Shown here one piece after another: positions 32,701-45,715 of a stretch of 64,000 nucleotides of DNA. The notes under the pieces are model-generated. The model saw only the letters and a list, made by a program, of their open reading frames with translations, ran no database searches and had not been told where the DNA came from. Numbering within the stretch: the stretch's first letter is position 1; the number at the start of each line of letters is the position of its first letter. The position numbers and the translations under genes were made by a program. Source of the stretch: Strigamia acuminata (lineage: Eukaryota; Arthropoda; Chilopoda; Geophilomorpha; Linotaeniidae). The stretch covers positions 12,216,186-12,280,185 of the forward strand of contig OX442317.1 in NCBI GenBank assembly GCA_949358305.1, in the 5' to 3' direction.

Positions 32701-35700
32701 GAAATAGTGTTTAAACCTTAGTAGAAGGCTTCAATGTAAGTTTTAGCAACATCCAAGCAATGATTTGGAAGAATAGACTTTTGATCTCATCACAGTTGAC
32801 TTAGCACAAACATCACAAGACCAATGTCTCTGAATGTTTTGAAATAGTGTTTAAACCTTAGTAGAAAGCTTTAATGTAAGTTTTAGCAACATCCAAGCAA
32901 TAATTTGGGAGAATAGACTTTTGATCTCATCACAGTTGACTTAGCACAAACATCACAAGACCAATGTCTCTGAATGTTTTGAAATAGTGTTTAAACCTTA
33001 GTAGAAAGCTTTAATGTAAGTTTTAGCAACATCCAAGCAATGATTTGGGAGAATAGACTTTTGATCTCATCACAGTTGACTTAGCACAAACACCACAAGA
33101 CCAATGTCTCTGAATGTTCTGAAATAGTGTTTAAACCTTAGTAGACGGCTTCAATGTAAGTTTTAGCAACATCCAAGCAATGATTTGGGAGAATAGACTT
33201 TTGATCTCATCACAGTTGACTTAGCACAAACACCACAAGACCAATGTCTCTGAATGTTCTGAAATAGTGTTTAAACTTTAGTAGAAAGCTTTAATGTAAG
33301 TTTTAGCAACATCCAAGCAATGATTTGAAAGAATAAACTTTTGATCTCATTTGACATCACAGTTGACTTAGCACAAACATCACAAGACCAATGTCTCTGA
33401 ATGTTCTGAAATAGTGTTTAAACCTTAGTAGAAGGCTTCAATGTAAGTTTTAGCAACATCCAAGCAATGATTTGGAAGAATAAACTTTTGATCCCATTTG
33501 ACATCACAGTTGACTTAGCACAAACATCACACGACCAATGTTTCTGAATGTTCTGAAATAGTGTTTAAACCTTAGTAGAAGGCTTCAATGTAAGTGTTAG
33601 CAACATCCAAGCAATAATTTGAAAGAATAAACTTTTGATCTCATTTGACATCACAGTTGACTTAGCACAAACACCACAAACCAATGTCTCTGAATGTTCT
33701 GAAATAGTGTTTAAACCTTAGTAGAAGGCTTCAATGTAAGTTTTAGCAACATCCAAGCAATGATTTGGGAGAATAGACTTTTGATCTCATCACAGTTGAC
33801 TTAGCACAAACATCACAAGACCAATGTCTCTGAATGTTTTGAAATAGTGTTTAAACCTTAGTAAAAAGCTTTAATGTAAGTTTTAGCAACATCCAAGCAA
33901 TGATTTGGGAGAATAGACTTTTGATCTCATCACAGTTGACTTAGCACAAACACCACAAGACCAATGTCTCTAAATGTTCTGAAATAGTGTTTAAACCTTA
34001 GTAGACGGCTTCAATGTAAGTTTTAGCAACATCCAAGCAATGATTTGGGAGAATAGACTTTTGATCTCATCACAGTTGACTTAGCACAAACACCACAAGA
34101 CCAATGTCTCTGAATGTTTAGAAATAGTGTTTAAACCTTAGTAGAAGGCTTCAATGTAAGTGTTAGCAACATCCAAGCAATAATTTGAAAGAATAAACTT
34201 TTGATCTCATTTGACATCACAGTTGACTTAGCACAAACACCACAAACCAATGTCTCTGAATGTTCTGAAATAGTGTTTAAACCTTAGTAGAAAGCTTCAA
34301 TGTAAGTTTTAGCAACATCCAAGCAATGATTTGGGAGAATAGACTTTTGATCTCATCACAGTTGACTTAGCACAAACACCACAAGACCAATGTCTCTGAA
34401 TGTTCTGAAATAGTGTTTAAACTTTAGTAGAAAGCTTTAATGTAAGTTTTAGCAACATCCAAGCAATGATTTGCAAGAATAAACTTTTGATCTCATTTGA
34501 CATCACAGTTGACTTAGCACAAACATCACAAGACCAATGTCTCTGAATGTTCTGAAATAGTGTTTAAACCTTAGTAGAAGGCTTCAATGTAAGTTTTAGC
34601 AACATCCAAGCAATGATTTGGAAGAATAAACTTTTGATCCCATTTGACATCACAGTTGACTTAGCACAAACATCACAAGACCAATGTTCCTGAATGTTCT
34701 GAAATAGTGTTTAAACCTTAGTAGAAGGCTTCAATGTAAGTTTTAGCAACATCCAAGCAATGATTTGGAAGAATAAACTTTTGATCCCATTTGACATCAC
34801 AGTTGACTTAGCACAAACATCACAAGACCAATGTTTCTGAATGTTCTGAAATAGTGTTTAAACCTTAGTAGAAAGCTTCAATGTAAGTTTTAGCAACATC
34901 CAAGCAATAATTTGAAAGAATAAACTTTTGATCTCATTTGACGTCACAGTTGACTTAGCACAAACACCACAAGACCAATGTCTCTGAATGTTTAGAAATA
35001 GTGTTTAAACCTTAGTAGAAGGCTTCAATGTAAGTGTTAGCAACATCCAAGCAATAATTTGAAAGAATAAACTTTTGATCTCATTTGACATCACAGTTGA
35101 CTTAGCACAAACACCACAAACCAATGTCTCTGAATGTTCTGAAATAGTGTTTAAACCTTAGTAGAAGGCTTCAATGTAAGTTTTAGCAACATCCAAGCAA
35201 TGATTTGGGAGAATAGACTTTTGATCTCATCACAGTTGACTTAGCACAAACATCACAAGACCAATGTCTCTAAATGTTCTGAAATAGTGTTTAAACCTTA
35301 GTAGACGGCTTCAATGTAAGTTTTAGCAACATCCAAGCAATGATTTGGGAGAATAGACTTTTGATCTCATCACAGTTGACTTAGCACAAACACCACAAGA
35401 CCAATGTCTCTGAATGTTTAGAAATAGTGTTTAAACCTTAGTAGAAGGCTTCAATGTAAGTGTTAGCAACATCCAAGCAATAATTTGAAAGAATAAACTT
35501 TTGATCTCATTTGACATCACAGTTGACTTAGCACAAACACCACAAACCAATGTCTCTGAATGTTCTGAAATAGTGTTTAAACCTTAGTAGAAAGCTTCAA
35601 TGTAAGTTTTAGCAACATCCAAGCAATGATTTGGGAGAATAGACTTTTGATCTCATCACAGTTGACTTAGCACAAACATCACAAGACCAATGTCTCTGAA

Positions 35701-38108
35701 TGTTTTGAAATAGTGTTTAAACCTTAGTAAAAAGCTTTAATGTAAGTTTTAGCAACATCAAAGCAATGATTTGGGAGAATAGACTTTTGATCTCATCACA
35801 GTTGACTTAGCACAAACACCACAAGACCAATGTCTCTAAATGTTCTGAAATAGTGTTTAAACCTTAGTAGACGGCTTCAATGTAAGTTTTAGCAACATCC
35901 AAGCAATGATTTGGGAGAATAGACTTTTGATCTCATCACAGTTGACTTAGCACAAACACCACAAGACCAATGTCTCTGAATGTTCTGAAATAGTGTTTAA
36001 ACTTTAGTAGAAAGCTTTAATGTAAGTTTTAGCAACATCCAAGCAATGATTTGGAAGAATAAACTTTTGATCCCATTTGACATCACAGTTGACTTAGCAC
36101 AAACATCACAAGACCAATGTTTCTGAATGTTCTGAAATAGTGTTTAAACCTTAGTAGAAAGCTTCAATGTAAGTTTTAGCAACATCCAAGCAATAATTTG
36201 AAAGAATAAACTTTTGATCTCATTTGACGTCACAGTTGACTTAGCACAAACACCACAAGACCAATGTCTCTGAATGTTTAGAAATAGTGTTTAAACCTTA
36301 GTAGAAGGCTTCAATGTAAGTGTTAGCAACATCCAAGCAATAATTTGAAAGAATAAACTTTTGATCTCATTTGACATCACAGTTGACTTAGCACAAACAC
36401 CACAAACCAATGTCTCTGAATGTTCTGAAATAGTGTTTAAACCTTAGTAGAAGGCTTCAATGTAAGTTTTAGCAACATCCAAGCAATGATTTGGGAGAAT
36501 AGACTTTTGATCTCATCACAGTTGACTTAGCACAAACATCACAAGACCAATGTCTCTGAATGTTTTGAAATAGTGTTTAAACCTTAGTAGAAAGCTTTAA
36601 TGTAAGTTTTAGCAACATCCAAGCAATAATTTGGGAGAATAGACTTTTGATCTCATCACAGTTGACTTAGCACAAACATCACAAGACCAATGTCTGTGAA
36701 TGTTCTGAAATAGTGTTTAAACCTTAGTAGAAGGCTTCAATGTAAGTGTTAGCAACATCCAAGCAATAATTTGAAAGAATAAACTTTTGATCTCATTTGA
36801 CATCACAGTTGACTTAGCACAAACACCACAAACCAATGTCTCTGAATGTTCTGAAATAGTGTTTAAACCTTAGTAGAAGGCTTCAATGTAAGTTTTAGCA
36901 ACATCCAAGCAATGATTTGGGAGAATAGACTTTTGATCTCATCACAGTTGACTTAGCACAAACATCACAAGACCAATGTCTCTGAATGTTTTGAAATAGT
37001 GTTTAAACCTTAGTAGAAAGCTTTAATGTAAGTTTTAGCAACATCCAAGCAATAATTTGGGAGAATAGACTTTTGATCTCATCACAGTTGACTTAGCACA
37101 AACATCACAAGACCAATGTCTCTGAATGTTTTGAAATAGTGTTTAAACCTTAGTAGAAAGCTTTAATGTAAGTTTTAGCAACATCCAAGCAATGATTTGG
37201 GAGAATAGACTTTTAATCTCATCACAGTTGACTTAGCACAAACATCACAAGACCAATGTCTCTGAATGTTCTGAAATAGTGTTTAAACCTTAGTAGAAAG
37301 CTTTAATGTAAGTTTTAGCAACATCCAAGAAATGATTTGGGAAAATAGACTTTTGATCTCATCACAGTTGACTTAGCACAAACACCACAAGACCAATGTC
37401 TCTAAATGTTCTGAAATAGTGTTTAAACCTTAGTAGACGGCTTCAATGTAAGTTTTAGCAACATCCAAGCAATGATTTGGGAGAATAGACTTTTGATCTC
37501 ATCACAGTTGACTTAGCACAAACACCACAAGACCAATGTCTCTGAATGTTCTGAAATAGTGTTTAAACTTTAGTAGAAAGCTTTAATGTAAGTTTTAGCA
37601 ACATCCAAGCAATGATTTGAAAGAATAAACTTTTGATCTCATTTGACATCACAGTTGACTTAGCACAAACACCACAAACCAATGTCTCTGAATGTTCTGA
37701 AATAGTGTTTAAACCTTAGTAGAAGGCTTCAATGTAAGTTTTAGCAACATCCAAGCAATGATTTGGAAGAATAGACTTTTGATCTCATCACAGTTGACTT
37801 AGCACAAACATCACAAGACCAATGTCTCTGAATGTTTTGAAATAGTGTTTAAACCTTAGTAGAAAGCTTTAATGTAAGTTTTAGCAACATCCAAGCAATA
37901 ATTTGGGAGAATAGACTTTTGATCTCATCACAGTTGACTTAGCACAAACATCACAAGACCAATGTCTCTGAATGTTTTGAAATAGTGTTTAAACCTTAGT
38001 AGAAAGCTTTAATGTAAGTTTTAGCAACATCCAAGCAATGATTTGGGAGAATAGACTTTTAATCTCATCACAGTTGACTTAGCACAAACATCACAAGACC
38101 AATGTCTC
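29737..38108 (+). repeat. Satellite array 2, 140/147-bp monomers
   Basis: About 58 monomers of the same family and orientation as array 1, resuming in register after element C. The 1,147-bp eight-monomer unit of array 1 reappears in the same variant order at 32423-33569, including the rare ACATCACACGACC variant in its last monomer. It ends at 38108, where element B has inserted within CAATGTCTCTGAATG. No genes are present. Confidence 0.97.
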
Positions 38109-39676
38109 TGTTGCAAGACAGCGTGGAAGAATTGTTGTGCTGAGATTGTGTCAATAAATATTACTAATTGCTTTGATTTGTTTAATTTTCCTTTAGTGTT
38201 TTATTTTTCATAATTAACTGATATTTTTCACTTTGCAGGAATTTTGACTTATTAAAATGTTTTTCACTGATTTTTATTGTCACTTTTCGATTTAATGTAG
38301 TGTTAATACCTTGCTATTATTTTATTCGTGTCCTTTTGAGTGCATTTTTGAACCTTTCTATTAATTTTCCCTGATTTTGTGTTTATTGCGTGCAGTTCTA
38401 ATGTTTTCTTCGTTTTCTGGCATACATTTGCGATGCTCGATACGTCATTTTTCGGTTCCTAGCGGACTTTTGCTTCCGTCTTCTAACCTTTCGTTTTGTG
38501 CTTTAGAATTCATTTGGATTTCTTTTTACATTTGTTTCTGACTAATTCGAGTCTGATCTTTCTTTCTGGATGCATTAGAACTGCCCAAAATGCTTCGTTC
38601 GGTTGTTTCGAACGTTCGTTGTCGGCTGCTGTAAAAGCGCAGCCGAGAATGTTCGGTTCGATCAACATATTCGTATTTATTAAACTTGTGTGTATTCATT
38701 CAGTATTTTGTGATGAGAATTAATAATTATTCTTGTATTTTAATCGATACTTTATTCGTTATTTACATTAAGTGCTTTTTATCCCAATTTCGAATTGTTT
38801 TGACGCTTTTGCAATGTTCGCCGGACGCCATGTTTGATCCAATACCTTTGTTATGTTCGCCGGTCGCCATGTTTGTCCCAAGCGACGATTTCACAATGTA
38901 ACCGTTATTTTTGTATTTTATATTCTTATAATCTGCATTTACTATTTCATTTCGAAGTGTTTTCACCTGTATTCTTTGCTATTTTTGCATTTTTATTCCG
39001 TTCGGAATTCAAATGTTTTGATTGCATCATTTTGCTTGACGCTGATTGGCTGTCTCGATCGTCTGCTTGACGATCATTGTTTTCGCTCCGTTTGCACTGT
39101 TTTACTTTTTAGATCTTATTGTTGTGATTAGATATATTATTCCTGGTATTCTTGTGATCATTTTAGTATATCACAATCTTTATTTCGTGCAGTTTTTATG
39201 TAACTACAACTTTGCTGTGATTTCGTTTCCTCCGTTGCTATGACAACGGAGTTTCTTGTGTATCTGTATTTCGCCGCTATCGGCTTGGCGCGTGCCGTAA
39301 TTGGGTACTGCGCATGTGCGGTTCCTCAGGAACCAATGTAATCAGTGTATTTTATTCAGTTCTCAACCAACTTTTTAATAAACAAGTTGTTTTTTGTTAA
39401 CTCCCGTGTTTTCTATTTTCAACCTTAGTTTTCAATGTGTTGTGAGTAGTTAAGCCTTTCCCTGGATTAGTCATTGATTCAGCACTCCATTGGATATTAA
39501 TCAACGGTGTTCCCATCAATGCTCCATGCATTCAACAATAGTTTTCAGTGCGGATTTGTGTTCTCAGCGCGGTTTTCGTACGAATTTAACAATACGATCA
39601 CTTGAGTTTTTAGAGGCGGGAAATTCAAATAGCCCCAACCCCATTCCTAGCTGTTTGGTGTTGACAGACCGCAACA
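38109..39676 (+). repeat. 5' LTR of element B (1,568 bp)
   Basis: Begins TGTTGCAAGACAGCG and ends ACCGCAACA. Promoter-like words include two GCCATGTT cores in a short duplicated segment (38827-38834, 38866-38873), a GATTGG inverted CCAAT box near 39045, a palindrome with GTTGCTATGACAAC resembling an RFX X-box (39230-39251) and TGCGCATGTGCG resembling an NRF1 site (39309-39320). AATAAA occurs at 38153 and 39377-39382. Confidence 0.95.
39230..39251. promoter_or_regulatory. 22-bp palindrome resembling an RFX X-box in the B LTR
   Basis: The arms CTCCGTTG and CAACGGAG are perfect reverse complements around CTATGA. The core GTTGCTATGACAAC is close to the X-box bound by RFX factors. The same position in the diverged LTR of A (6565-6586) keeps the arms, with GTTTCCATGTCAAC in the centre. 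Confidence 0.45.
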
Positions 39677-40368
39677 TCGAATACGTTTTTTTGGTGCACG
39701 TGACCAGGATTCCGTCTGAAATCAGTGAGTTTTTCCGGTTCGTTTTGGATACGTTTTTTCGCGTGTTTGTTGCGACGGGAGAACAATACGTTCGTGATTC
39801 GTCGTCTGCTACGAGTGTCGCCGTTCAACGTGACAACAGTCACGACTGGGACAGCTCTTGCTTCGAGTGCGAACTTTTGTGTGTCATCAGCGGGATTCTA
39901 CGGTCGCCATCTTGGATTTGGATAACACAACGCGCTGTGCTGAGAAGTCGATTCGCCCCTGGATTTATTGCTTTTCTTGTGTTTTATCATTCAGTGCATT
40001 TATTTTGGAGGTTTTGTTTGCATGAGGGAATTGTTTTGGGTATTCTTTTTGGTGTTATTGCTGTTTCATATGCTAATCTTAAGGGAAATTTAGTAAAAGT
40101 GAATTTTATTGCAAATCGTTTTAGTGTTTTCTTTAATTTTATGCATGCATCTCCATATAACTGGCTTAACCAGGGGAGATTTAGATTTTTTGAAGCTAGT
40201 TACTGGTCAGTCTCTCATTGCAAGGGCTGTCAGTTATTAACGCTAATTTTTGATAGTGGTTTTCGTGCAAAATTCGTTCCAAACGAATCGCCGAAAATAT
40301 TTCAAACTTGTGTAGGACTTTTTGAGTCACGTTTTTCATACGTGATCAAGGTCGCTCGTGTGTTTTAG
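39490..40368 (+). CDS. Doubtful 292-codon frame across LTR, primer site and leader of B
   Basis: An ATG in the 5' LTR opens a frame that runs through the LTR end, the primer-binding site and most of the leader, stopping about 220 bases before gag. Its length is unusual for this base composition. The translation has strongly hydrophobic stretches around residues 155-195 that could pass for membrane segments, but no family is recognised. In the 3' LTR the same start gives only 73 codons. It may be a chance frame in a T-rich, A-poor leader. Confidence 0.2.
   Translation: MDINQRCSHQCSMHSTIVFSADLCSQRGFRTNLTIRSLEFLEAGNSNSPNPIPSCLVLTDRNIEYVFLVHVTRIPSEISEFFRFVLDTFFRVFVATGEQYVRDSSSATSVAVQRDNSHDWDSSCFECELLCVISGILRSPSWIWITQRAVLRSRFAPGFIAFLVFYHSVHLFWRFCLHEGIVLGILFGVIAVSYANLKGNLVKVNFIANRFSVFFNFMHASPYNWLNQGRFRFFEASYWSVSHCKGCQLLTLIFDSGFRAKFVPNESPKIFQTCVGLFESRFSYVIKVARVF
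39692..39709 (+). other. Primer-binding site of element B
   Basis: TGGTGCACGTGACCAGGA lies 15 bases after the 5' LTR. It differs after TGGTGC from the sites of C, D and E (TGGTRCCGT), so a different tRNA primer is likely. Confidence 0.65.
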
Positions 40369-40588
40369 CATCCTTGATTGTTAAAACACTCGATATTCTT
40401 GTGCATTTTTCATTTGATTTTTTTTGTCATTTGGGCAATTAAACGTTGAAAAAATTCTGTGTATTTTTGGGGGATAAAATTGAAAATTTTATTCTTTTAA
40501 AAATTGAAAGCGAAGTGTTTTTTGTCAAACGAGATTTTATCTTCCTTTTCGCAATTTGCAGCCGTGAATTTGTGAGAGGAGAGAAAAC
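39710..40588 (+). other. 5' leader of element B
   Basis: About 0.9 kb, T-rich. It contains a 7-bp stem hairpin (ATTCGTT and AACGAAT around CCA, 40272-40288) and a CTGG/CCAG hairpin near 40160-40173, possible packaging or translation signals. It ends with GCAATTTGCAG before CCGTGAATTTG, a splice-acceptor-like junction also present upstream of gag in element A. Confidence 0.6.
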
Positions 40589-43500
40589 ATGGCAGATCCT
40601 TCCGTGCAAAACATGATCACTCCAGAACAACTCGAGATTCTGGAGACAAAATGGGAAGCGCTACTCACTTCACTCTCCGCTTTGCTGACTGTATCGGAGC
40701 AGACCAGCGACCCGGGAGAGTTGGAGGCGCTGCTATCTACAGCAAATATTCGAGAGACACGTGCTGTCAATGAACTCAATGATCTTCAAATACATTCTGA
40801 ACATGGATTTTATCTTGAAGCCATTGAAAAACTCGAGGCAGTTCAAACAAGAGTGGATCTTCTCCGCGGACGTTGGGAAGTATCGAAACGGTCCCTTCCT
40901 ACACTGGGAGGACGACTAAATATGTCAACTGCATCTGGCGGTCATACGACAATGAATGCTTCTTTCCGAAAAATCCAGAAGTTGCCAAAATTGGAGTCTG
41001 TGAAGTTCGATGGGGACATTTTGAAGTACAAGACCTTCAAAAGTAACTTTGAAACTTTAGTTCATAAGGACCCAGACTTAAGCGATGTGGAAAAGCTTCA
41101 ATATCTACAAACAATGTGTGTTGGCGAAGCAGCCACTTTGATTTCAACTTTTCCCCTGATCGAGGAATCATACCATTTGGCTCGTGAAGAGTTGGAGAGA
41201 AACTACGGGGATGAGGACGCACAGCAAACTGCCCTCATCAGATCAATTAGAGAAATGAAAATTGTTACGAGTGTCTATCCGACTAAAGCGTTAAGAACAA
41301 ATTTAACCAAAATTTCTTCCACCGTCAGACTCCTTGAGCAATTGAAAATACCAATACAAACTTCAGGTGCTTTTCTCATGCCGGATATTATCAGCAAATT
41401 TCCAACTCAGATGGCATTGCGTTTTTATCAAGTGCATGGAATTCAAAACAAAAACATTATGACACTACTTGACTTTTTCTTGAAAGAAGTAGCTATGGCG
41501 GAAAGAACTGACAATTCTTCTCATTCTGAAAAAGTGAAGAAGGAGAAAACTGAAGTCGAAAAAGGCAAGCAAAAGGGTTCCATGACCACGTGTGCTGCGA
41601 CTCAAGATTCTAAGCCGCAATCAAATGCTAAAGTGAAGTCCGGAGAGTCCAAACAAGACAACAAATCTTCCAACTCGAAGACCATCAAGTGTATTTTTTG
41701 TGAAGAAGACCATTTGAATGGTTCATGCAAAAAGGAATTCGAAGTTAATGCGAAGATTGAAATCATCAAAAAGAATAGACTTTGCTTCAATTGTTTTAGA
41801 ACTGGCCATCGCGTCGGGGACTGTAAAGTGAAGTTTTCCTGCAAACATTGTGGCGGAAGACATCACTCCACCATTTGCAAAAAATCGGATGTGAAGAATT
41901 CATCAAGCATTGTCGAGAAGCCCAAGGAGTCACAAGTGACAACACACGTCTCGTGCGCGATCTCCGCGACTCTTCAATTAATGATATTTACTGCGAACCT
42001 CAAAACCAAAAATGGAGGATCCCACAACATCAGAGGAATGATAGATCCAGGCAGTCACCGATCTTTCATAACAACTGAGTTGATAAACAGGATCAAGTTG
42101 AAAAAGTGCGGCAGCATTTCGGCCACGACACAACGCTTCAATGATTCTACTCCTGCTTCAACGGATTATGACGTTTTTAACGTTACTTTGAAAAGCAGAA
42201 ATGACACGCAAGAAATCAAAATGACAATGCTATCGGTCGAAAACCTACCAAAAGTGCAAGGAATTCTAAACTCCACGGTAATAGAAAAAGTGAAAGGATT
42301 AAATCTTGAGTTGGCTGAAGAATTGCCTGCCAAAACATCCCAAATTGACATTTTATTAGGAGTGGATGTTTGGTGGAAAATTCTAAAGGACGGCAAGAAG
42401 AAAATCAACGAGGATTTGGGCCTTATAAACACTTTATTTGGCTGGGTTCTCACCGGTGCAGCTGGAAACATCGATTTGTTTGATGATGAAGCTGACTTAA
42501 CCACGTGTTGCAACACTTGCAACGTCGATATAAACGAAAAGTTGGACAAGCTTTGGAATCTTGAGGCTATCGGGATAGATTCGGGAGAAAAGGATTCCGA
42601 CTTTATTCGAGACCGATTCGAATCCACGACAAAACGCTTGGAGGATGGACGCTATGAAGTGATGCTCCCCTTCAATGGACAGGAAACTGAGTTAGAATCG
42701 AATTGGGAGTTAGCAATGAATCAACTTGCAAATACGCTGAAAAGAATAGATGCAAATGAGGACTATAAAAAACGTTACGACGACTCGATGTGGCAGTACA
42801 TCGAGGAAAATCACGCGGAGGAAGTCCCAAAGGAGGAACGTTTTCTCAAGAAGGGGATATATAATATACCTCACCACCCCGTTATAAAAGAGGATCGGGA
42901 TACTTCCAAATTTAGAATAGTGTTCAACGCGTCTTCATCCAAGAAGGGAAAACTTTCCCTCAATGACTGTTTATTTCCGGGACCTTTCCTCAACCCTGAC
43001 TTAATTCTTGTTATTGTGAGATTTCGTCTCTATTGCATCCCGATAATAGCAGATATTAAACAAGCATTCTTGCAAGTTATGATCAACCCAACTCAAAGAA
43101 ACTTTCTACGCTTTCTGTGGGTGGCTCGTGATTATTTTAAACAGCCTTATTCGTGGCAAAACCTGTGGAACAACATTATGATCCTGAGAATGATCGTCGT
43201 GCCCTTTGGTGTTATTTCTTCACCATTCCTCCTATGCGCAACCATTCGAAAACATGCAAAACAATTTGAGAAAACACACGCAAAAGAAGTTGATGCGCTT
43301 GATGATGGAATTTTTATGGATGACTTAACATCTGGAGGAGATTTTCCAGCCGACACGACGACACATTGCGAGAGATTAAAAATGATTTTAGACAGCGGAA
43401 AACTTCCCCTTGTGAAGTGGGCGACTTGCAGTAAAGACGTCTTCGAGAACTTGAAAAAAGAGGGATTCCACATGCGGGGCGAGGAATTTTCTAGTCTTGG

Positions 43501-45715
43501 AATCATTAAAATGCTCGGCATACTGTGGGACACAGAAAAGGACACTATAATGTTTAAAATACCGAAAATTGAAAAAATTCCGATTACAAAGCGAGAAGTT
43601 GTCTCATTTTTAGCTTCGATTTTCGACCCCATGGGACTCTTGGCTCCTGTGATTCTTCAAATGAAATTGCTCATTCAAGCGATCTGGGCTCGGACGAAAA
43701 AATGGGATGAAAAGATTCTTGATTCAGAGAAAAAAGAAATTGAAGAATGGAATTCCGACATCCAACAACTCAAGGAACTAAAAGTTCAACGTTGGTTAAC
43801 TACTTATTCAGGTCAGGAAATAACCCTAGAAGTTTTTTGTGACGCCAGCACAAAAGCATTTGGCTGCACGATTTTTGTCGTCAACGTGGAGGGCAAAAGA
43901 ACATTGTTGTTAAGTAAATGCCGCATTGCGCCGGCCAAAAAAGTTACTCTTCCTCGACTCGAATTAACAGCAGCAGTGGTTGGAGTCAGAATGACAAAAT
44001 ATCTGCTCGAGAACTTTCTTCCTGGATACCCCGTCACTGAAGTTCGTTACTACTCGGACTCCACTATCACACTCGCCTGGATTAATTCAGACAAAAATGT
44101 TTTGAAACCATATGTCTCAAACCGAGTTCAGGAAATTATTTCCTTTTCCAAGCCTGAGCAATGGTCTCATGTGCCAACCGAATTCAACCCAGCTGACTTA
44201 TTGACCCGTCCACACAACTCAAAAACCTTGATGAACAATAAACTTTGGTGGGACGGAGTTGATGTTTCAAAACTGGAAAAGAAGGAAGTTATACAGGAAA
44301 ACCCACCCGATGAAGAAAGAAAATTAATTGTTATGACTATTCAAGTAAAAGAGAATTTTATTTACAAATTTTTCCGACGTTTTAGCAATTACAACCGACT
44401 TTTGAGAGTGTTTTCCTACATAATGAGATGGAAAAATCAACTTGTTCGCGGTGAGCCCCTCTCGCCACTCGAGTTGGAGGCAAACCAACTGAAGATCTTA
44501 AAACTTTCGCAGAAATTACATTTTTTGGAGGAAGTTGACGTGAAAAACAAAAGGGAATTAAGCAAACATTCCACTTTGAGGAATTTCGAACTCTTTATTG
44601 ACGAAAATGGATTACTTAGACTTCATAGCCGTTTGAAAAAATCTTTATTGACATTTGATGAAGTCTATCCGATTATTTTACATTACGATAGTTGGATAAC
44701 ACGACTGTTGATCAGAAAGGCACATCTAGAACTACTTCACGGTGATATTAGTGAAACCCTTTATCACTTACGTGAACAATTTTGGATCATAAGAGGAAGG
44801 AAAACAATTCAAACAGTTATTCGAGAGTGTGCAATTTGCAGGCGTGCTAAACTTGCGAGAAATAACCCTTCTACTGGTGACCTTCCCACTGAACGTGTAA
44901 CTCCAGCGGCTCCATTCCAACACACTGGAATTGATCATCTTGGACCCATTTATGTTGGCAACAACAAGAAGGAACGGAAAAAGGTTTATATTCTTTTATT
45001 CACGTGTATGGTGACGAGAAGCCTACACTTAGAAGTGTCCGAAGACCTTTCTGTTCCCAAGTTTTTGTTAGCAATACGACGATTTGGAGCTCGCTTTGGA
45101 TATCCTGCCAAAATATTCTCAGATAATAGCAAAACATTTGAACGCGGTAGTGTGGAGTTACAATCATGGGGCAAGCTCATTGGTCACAAGGACATACAAA
45201 CTTTCCTATCTGAAAAAAGAGTGTTATGGACTTTTATTCCACCACTGTCCCCCTGGATGGGAGGGGCATGGGAGCGCCTTGTCCGTTCAGTTAAAGATAA
45301 ACTTCGAAAAACTTTGCTTCGATATACCGTTGATTTGGAGACTCTTCAAACTTTAGCTTTGGAAATTAGTTCCGTATTAAATTCAAGACCTTTGTCCTAC
45401 GTTCCCGACAGTGTTGATGGAAGCAGAATTTTGGCACCTGAAAATTTTTTAACCGGTGGTTTACCAAAATACCTTATAAACAAAAAATTGAGTGCCATCA
45501 AAAAGACAGATTTAAGGAAATTAGACATTAAACGAAGACAGTTCATTTGGGAATTTTGGAGAGTGTGGAGAAAAAGTTACCTTATGCAATTGCGAAATTT
45601 TTACGAGACCAAAGGCGATAAAAATTTCAAAAACCCCAAAGTGAATCAGATCGTGTTGTTAGAAAAAATAGGAACAAATCCCTATTTTTGGCCACTTGCC
45701 CGGATAAAGGAGATT
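40589..45715 (+). CDS. BEL/Pao Gag-Pol polyprotein of element B, interrupted near the C-terminus
   Basis: Same architecture as the polyprotein of A. It has Gag with a coiled-coil-like N-terminus and a DUF1759-type region from about residue 130, and zinc knuckles at about 368-430. The protease-like domain has DPGSHRSFI near 486. RT has ADIKQAF near 821 and FMDD at 909-912 (phenylalanine where A has tyrosine). RNase H has DASTKAFG near 1085. Integrase has its H2C2 motif near 1378-1418 and the triad D1449, D1512, E1562. The native frame runs to residue 1709 at 45715; it then reads into the LTR of element E and stops after seven foreign codons at 45737-45739. The remaining C-terminal codons lie at 51883-51987. 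All catalytic residues precede the break, so a nearly complete protein could still be made. Confidence 0.92.

Noticed and set aside
40150-40290. Resemblance to a small nuclear or spliced-leader RNA: an Sm-like AATTTTTGA followed by a hairpin, and a CTGG...AGGGGAGA stretch reminiscent of U1
   Set aside because: The conserved 5' end expected of U1 is missing, the middle does not match, and no promoter is visible. The hairpin is better listed as part of the retrotransposon leader.
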